64,000 nucleotides of DNA. Origin: Isoetes taiwanensis. Lineage: Eukaryota > Streptophyta > Lycopodiopsida > Isoetales > Isoetaceae. Position 1 is the first letter of the stretch. Each line of letters opens with the position of its first letter. The position numbers were made by a program, and so were the translations under genes. The notes beneath the pieces were generated by a model that was not told the origin of the DNA, did not search any database, and saw nothing but the letters and a program-made list of their open reading frames with translations. The stretch covers positions 28,875,166 to 28,939,165 of the forward strand of contig JAJEKV010000003.1 in assembly GCA_021234155.1 (NCBI GenBank), given 5' to 3'. Below are positions 59,601 to 64,000 of this stretch, piece by piece.

Positions 59601-60165
59601 TTAGTTCTAAATAATTTTCTATCCTCTCCCCAAATCTCGACTTTCTATTTCGGATATCTTGCTTATGTTCCTTCACTTTCTATTTCCGGATATCTTGCTT
59701 ATGTTCCTTCACTGCTGACGATTTTTCCTCCAGTAACATCAAGTGGAGGCGACATTTTCCCAGTTGTCCAGGCCTGACAATGACCCGGCATACAGGTGGA
59801 GCTGCAGATAGACTTTTTGGGGTAAAATACAACAGGCTAAGATTTAAAAAGATCATCTATCAACCGACAGAGCTGGCCCTTGCATTACAGAAAAAATCGG
59901 TTTGATCTGAAAGGTATGGACCACCAATCGGGCAACAAACTCCTATATTTTACGTTCCTAAAAGATTGCCAGCGATTTATTCTTCAAAATATCATTTATT
60001 ACGAATACTGAAGAGAAGAAGGAAAAACCGAAACTAAGAAGGATGCCCAACAACACTAAGCCAAATTGGAGAAGAAAAAGAAGAAGTTTTGATTAAAATG
60101 CAGGAAAAAAAAAAGGGTACACAATTTATTTCAAAGGGGAACAGGGAGGGCAAAAACAGACATGT
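56661..60165. other. No gene recognised; short duplications
   Basis: A ~155-bp duplication covers about 56,966-57,240 (shared TTGTCTTTGC, GCCGCATCAAAAGAAGACAA, GTATTCTTTGGA). A 36-bp tandem duplication lies at 59,641-59,711 (CTTTCTATTT.CGGATATCTT). Open frames are short and unmatched. Confidence 0.5.
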
Positions 60166-61428
60166 TTAGCAATTATCAATCTCAGAGGTGGTACTAGGTT
60201 CCATCCAGAGTCTGAAGATAAAGATGTTGCTGAAAGCATGGTGGTCAAGGATCTTCACTTTAACATCTTCAAGGAACCAGCTGCCACCATCTGTGAGGCT
60301 GACAGAGATGCTGCAGATATCTTCAAGGCATCTGCCAGTCTTCTGGAACCTATCAGTCTTGCCACTCCAGAAATTGGTCCAGCCACTGTTTAGAGTAGCA
60401 TCATCAAAGGCAGTCATGCCATTTGAGTTCTTCAGTTGGACTGCAACATTTCCATCAGTTCCTGCTCCAAATTTGGACCCTGTTCTGGTGGTGATCTGGT
60501 ACTCGCACAGCCTCTGCATTTAAACCAAGTAAAAAAGAAAATACAAACGTAAGACAGATTGGACTAGAATTTGATACACAGCATATAAATAGAGTGTACT
60601 ACAGTATATGTAATGTTTCAAGCAAGAATAACGTCAAATCTAGTGGAAGGATTTATTTTTAGAGTCAAGCTTCAAGTAAGTGGAAGGAAGCATTTTCCGC
60701 GCTATAAGATTCAAACTCAAGATCTTTTGGTAGCGATTTCAGTCCTAACATAATGACTAACTTCATTCTAAAAGATAAACTATGTATGATTAAAATTTTA
60801 AGCAAATCTAAGGAAAGAGACATGACTGAAAACAAATTATGCAAAGTGAAAGAACAAAAAGGAAAGGTATAAACCTGCAGAGGTGGAGGTGGAGGAAAGA
60901 CAGGTGGTGAGGGTGAGGGTGAGCTGGAAGGTGAGGGATGAAGGCGAAAGGCAGGGGAGGCGAGGCAGGTTGATGGTGGTGAGGTGAGGGTGGGGATGGA
61001 AGTGATGGAGAGGGAGGGGGATGGAAAAGACATTGAGGGTGGGGCTGAGGGTGAGAGTGAGGCTGAGGTTGAGGGTGAGGATGAGCAGGGGCATTGACAC
61101 ATTGGAGGAACTTGAGACACAATTGGAGGAGGAGAAGAAGGAGAAGGAACTTCAACAGGAACAGGAACAGGGACCAGACTTGGAGAAGCAACAGGCACAG
61201 GATTTGGCTCCAGAAATCACAGGCGACTCCGCCGGAGCCGAACCAGAATCCGGGGTCAGCACGGTGAAGAATGGCAATGGGCTTCAGCCCCTGAGCCGGG
61301 CCCGGAGTCCGGGCCCGAGCGAGCTCCATGTACATGGCCTCAAACCGGGCATCAGGCCTGGCCTCTGCAGCCCAGTTTGTGCAGAGCAGAAAGACCAAAA
61401 GCATCTGCATTGCGGCTCCTTTCGCCAT
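60166..61428 (-). CDS. Secreted proline-rich PLAT/LH2-domain protein
   Basis: PLAT/LH2 domains are beta-sandwich modules. In plants, small secreted ones (PLAT1/ATS3-like) are stress- or embryo-linked. Exon 1 (61,428-60,875) starts MAKGAAMQMLLVFLLCTNWA, a good signal peptide ending near AEA. It passes to a long Pro/Ser-rich linker (PVPVPVEVPSPSSPPP, then a run of Pro residues up to PPPPPLQ) with donor CAG|GTTTAT. Exon 2 (60,513-60,166), after acceptor TGCAG, encodes RLCEYQITTRTGSKFGAGTD, the start of the domain. It continues to CLEDICSISVSL and WFLEDVKVKILD, ending SEIDNC-stop; the Cys spacing fits ATS3/PLAT relatives. The signal-peptide frame and the proline-rich frame differ by a net one base (between about 61,280 and 61,200), so a base is missing or the gene is damaged. 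The long proline-rich insert is unusual for the family. Confidence 0.65.
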
Positions 61429-61926
61429 AGCTCAAGCTTCCAGAATCAGTCCCTTTCTCCTCTCTGCCTGTGTCTGTGTATTCTGGTGGCCTCGCCTCGC
61501 CGTTTATAGTCCCGGTTGGTATGTTTCGTTTTGGACGTAACGTTCCTTCCCTGCATGCTGATTTCGTAACCTTCAAAACCGCATCTCACCCCCTTTCAAA
61601 TCCGGAATTTGTATCGTCTCTCACTTGCCATTGGGTAATTATTCTTCATCCCTCATTGCCTTGTCTCTTTTGTTCCTTCCAACCTCCGACTTGTATCATT
61701 ATGAGCTTCTGAATCTACTTCGTCTCACCTCTTATCTACTCCCATTTATAAACGGAAATGTTCTGACACATGCTATGCTAGATTCTGCTTTTTATGGCCT
61801 GCCTCAAGTTTTTCCAATTATTGTAGTCTCTTGACAAAATGCGTGTCATCTGCCATTTACCACCAAGGTTTGTTTCAATAGTTTCATCTTTTGTTTTCCA
61901 AATATGAACCAGACCCTACACGATAG
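61429..61926. promoter_or_regulatory. Upstream region of the PLAT gene
   Basis: On the minus strand this lies directly before the PLAT start codon. GTATAAAC near 61,500 (minus-strand complement of CGTTTATAG) about 75 bp upstream of the ATG is a possible TATA element. No other signals are clear. Confidence 0.3.
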
Positions 61927-62107
61927 TTATCATCATCATTTCTGCTCAATGATATGCTATCACCAACGCGTTTGCTATTTCATCTAGGTCCACACACACA
62001 GGTAAATGCAACAGGAACTTATCATCATCATTTCTGCTCAATGATATGCTATCACCAACGCGTTTGATATTTCATCTAGGCCCACACAGGTAAATGCAAC
62101 AGGAACG
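61927..62107. repeat. 92-bp tandem duplication
   Basis: Units at 61,927-62,018 and 62,019-62,107 start TTATCATCATCATTTCTGCT and end GGTAAATGCAACAGGAAC. They are nearly identical apart from a shortened CA run, so the duplication is recent. Confidence 0.93.
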
Positions 62108-62639
62108 AACTCTCTAACAAACTTCTAGATGCTTCACTATCTCGATGTTTTGTTTACTTAACACACAGATGCCATGATCCTTTGTTTCAATGACACACAA
62201 CAGTGAGAATTTGAACTTTGTGATAATATAAAATTGTCTCATCCATACTAATCTCAAGCATATAGTTGAATATTGGTCGCCAAAAGTTACAAACAAAAGG
62301 ACCCAAGTAACCGTAAGACTAAAAATGTCCTGTCATCAAGGAAACACTTTAAATATAAAATTAACAACTCTTTATGAGGGAGATGACAACTGATAATTGG
62401 ACGGAAAATTTAACCATAAAGTTCCATGACGGAAAATAATTGGACTCATTTTATTTAAGAGAATTAGAACGACACCACTCATAAGCAACACAATAGGAAA
62501 TATTGCATGGGGAATAAATAATTCCCCAAGGCATTGCCATCGAAAAAGAATTTTCTACGCATAGCACTGGGCATGCTAGACAAAATAGAGCAACAATGAA
62601 TGTCTGCTCATTAGTGACAGGATGTCTTACCAAGATGCT
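62108..62639. other. No gene recognised; 3' flank of PEX19
   Basis: AT-rich sequence that would contain the 3' UTR of the PEX19 gene on the minus strand. No other coding potential. Confidence 0.45.
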
Positions 62640-63506
62640 TCACATGATACTGCAGTTTCCTTGAGGACCCCCTGCCAAATCTGGAATCCTGGAAGGGAAA
62701 CATAGTATTAGTTTTTCAAAATAAGGACAATGGATGTGTGGTATAAAAATTGATCTCCCTTTCTCTTTTGTTTTCACTCACATGGGCAGTTCATCTTCTC
62801 CGAGCTCTAGTCCTGGAGCAAGTTCTTGAACAATGTCAGGTGGTGGATGCCCTAATTTTGCACCTCTTGCATTAACTCCACAATTTTTTCAAAATCATCA
62901 GGTGTCTTCTCATACACATCACAGAGCTGCATAATAAATCGGTGTTGCTTTGAATATCGGTCAAAGTCTTCACAACTCAGTTTTGACTTGTTTTCTTGTA
63001 ACCATTGAGGATACTTTCCCCCTATCTCTTTCATTGGCTCATGGAGAATTTCTTTGGACAGAAGTTGCTTCATCATTACGTCCATCACTGATTGCATATC
63101 CTGCAATAGAACATTAACACATCAAGAAACATAATGCAAAACGAATATTTTCTAACAAGAGGGGCAAACTTCACCTGTGAACCACCAAGTTCCTCAAATT
63201 GTTTTACCACATTTTCCATTATCTCATCCCCCACCATATCCTCATTCATGGTTTGCACAGTCTGCCTTGTCTGTTCTGCAAGCTTCTGTAAAGTTGCAGC
63301 CATGCTGCTGTCTGCTTCTCCTGGTGCTGCATCCTTGGGCAATACTGAATCCTTCCCTTTTGACTTCAACTTTCCTCGAGGTATTGGTGGCAATTCACAA
63401 CCTAAGCCTTTGCCTAGGGAAAATTCTGAGCTTCCACTTGCTGTTAATATTGTACTCTGTTCCTTTGTCTGTGAGAGATCGACCTTTTTGAAATCTTCTA
63501 GAGCAC
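62640..63506 (-). CDS. PEX19: Peroxin-19 (PEX19), 3' exons, one-base frameshift
   Basis: PEX19 is the cytosolic receptor and chaperone for peroxisomal membrane proteins; it docks on PEX3 and is farnesylated. Three exons are visible. 63,506-63,175 encodes GALEDFKKVDLSQ and TLQKLAEQTRQTVQTMNED. 63,100-62,782 encodes DMQSVMDVMMKQLLSKEILH, EPMKEIGGKYPQWLQENKSK and DRYSKQHRF. 62,688-62,640 ends GGPQGNCSIM-stop, a CaaX farnesylation box. Order and motifs match plant PEX19. The exon with the N-terminal PEX3-binding acidic start lies beyond 64,000. Near 62,857 an A run has four instead of the expected five bases, giving a premature stop after MQEVQN. Counting that base, all exon phases agree and GHPPPDIVQELAPGLELGED follows. 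The frame is otherwise clean, so an assembly error is at least as likely as a real mutation. Confidence 0.88.
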
Positions 63507-64000
63507 CTGATAAGACATGACACAACACAACATGTTGTCAGTTTTAAAAGCCTGTTAAGTAAAAGATGTTAGATCCAACGTGTCTCTTGAGATTGAGCAA
63601 ATTCATTAAGGGGCGATGCAACCATAGACCCAATCATGGTGCCTGTGAAAGTATAGATATGGTTCTCTCTCATCAGCGGAGCTCTAAAGCTCTAATTAAG
63701 TCTGTGAAAATTTTGCCAGAATCCCCAGCACCAGATGATAGCATACTAAGGAAACATTCTCTACAGCCAGTTCTAGTCTATTAAGCAAGTCCTTATTCAT
63801 TGACATTAAGTTATTTTTCAGATGTGTCCTGCAAACAGAGACTTTCCCGGATGGGACACTTTGAACTCAAAACAGCCATGATACAACCGTCTTACTCCAT
63901 GTTAATGCGAACTTTAATCGTGTTAAGACAATGCATGTTATTTATGTCCCGAGACATGGTTAAAGGTCTGAGAATGACTGTCCCCGCACTCTATGGTTTT
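63507..64000 (-). other. PEX19: PEX19 intron sequence up to the window edge
   Basis: No coding sequence matching the expected PEX19 N-terminus is seen here. The splice acceptor before GALEDFKK (TTATCAG) shows that a preceding intron fills this stretch and that the first exon is outside the window. Confidence 0.55.

Noticed and set aside
60808-61428. 206-codon minus-strand frame continuing from the PLAT signal peptide
   Set aside because: After the first ~60 residues it becomes Leu- and His/Pro-rich, the shifted reading of the proline-rich linker. The alternative frame joins the PLAT exon in phase.

Overview
The window reads as nuclear DNA of a land plant with a large, repeat-rich genome. Genes are split by short GT-AG introns, and the recognisable proteins are plant types: a five-KH-domain protein, peroxin-19 with a CaaX end, plant quinolinate synthase, and a PLAT/LH2 protein. 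Non-LTR retrotransposons, Helitron ends and tandem duplications fill much of the rest. One LINE carries an RT of a non-L1 type with an (ATT)n tail, which I associate with ferns, lycophytes and bryophytes more than with flowering plants. A seed-free plant such as a fern is my best guess, but this is inference.

Layout. 1-12 kb: noncoding, with a 5'-truncated L1-type LINE (2.4-3.2 kb), a long/short-unit minisatellite (3.5-4.1 kb), a ~335-bp duplication (6.1-6.6 kb), a SINE-like head (6.8 kb) and a dense hairpin array next to a TATA box (7.6-7.9 kb). 12-20 kb: a Helitron 3' end, several duplications, a LINE with FADD-box RT and target-site duplication (14.4-16.0 kb), and a second L1 copy with a 16-bp target-site duplication (18.7-19.7 kb). 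21.7-26.4 kb: a two-exon quinolinate synthase fragment on the minus strand, then the intact KH-domain gene on the plus strand. 26.4-34.7 kb: no gene, but five tandem duplications or microsatellites.

34,738-48,134 is the most unusual part. It is a 13.4-kb block bounded by perfect 25-bp terminal inverted repeats and a 4-bp AAGC direct repeat. It holds a broken DUF7869-type (VGHTHDDID) gene on the minus strand, a 321-bp MITE inserted in that gene, a field of degenerate ~90-bp modules, an unidentified broken plus-strand coding region, and at least 15 copies of a short palindrome (CTCGACT..AGTCGAG) that I see only inside the block. It looks like a large, decayed DNA transposon with accessory cargo.

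48.1-60.1 kb: noncoding, with Helitrons in tandem (3' ends at 50,735 and 53,957, a 5' end at 56,614) and a head-to-head second 5' end at 56,619. 60.2-61.4 kb: a proline-rich PLAT/LH2 gene, minus strand. 62.6-63.5 kb: the 3' exons of PEX19, minus strand, with one missing base; its first exon lies beyond the window.

The genes are unrelated housekeeping or stress genes and form no pathway. A recurring theme is single-base loss in otherwise conserved reading frames (PEX19, quinolinate synthase, PLAT, DUF7869), together with CAG/CTG reduced to CG in one LINE copy. Assembly error at homopolymers or methylated CHG sites must be considered before any of these is called a pseudogene.
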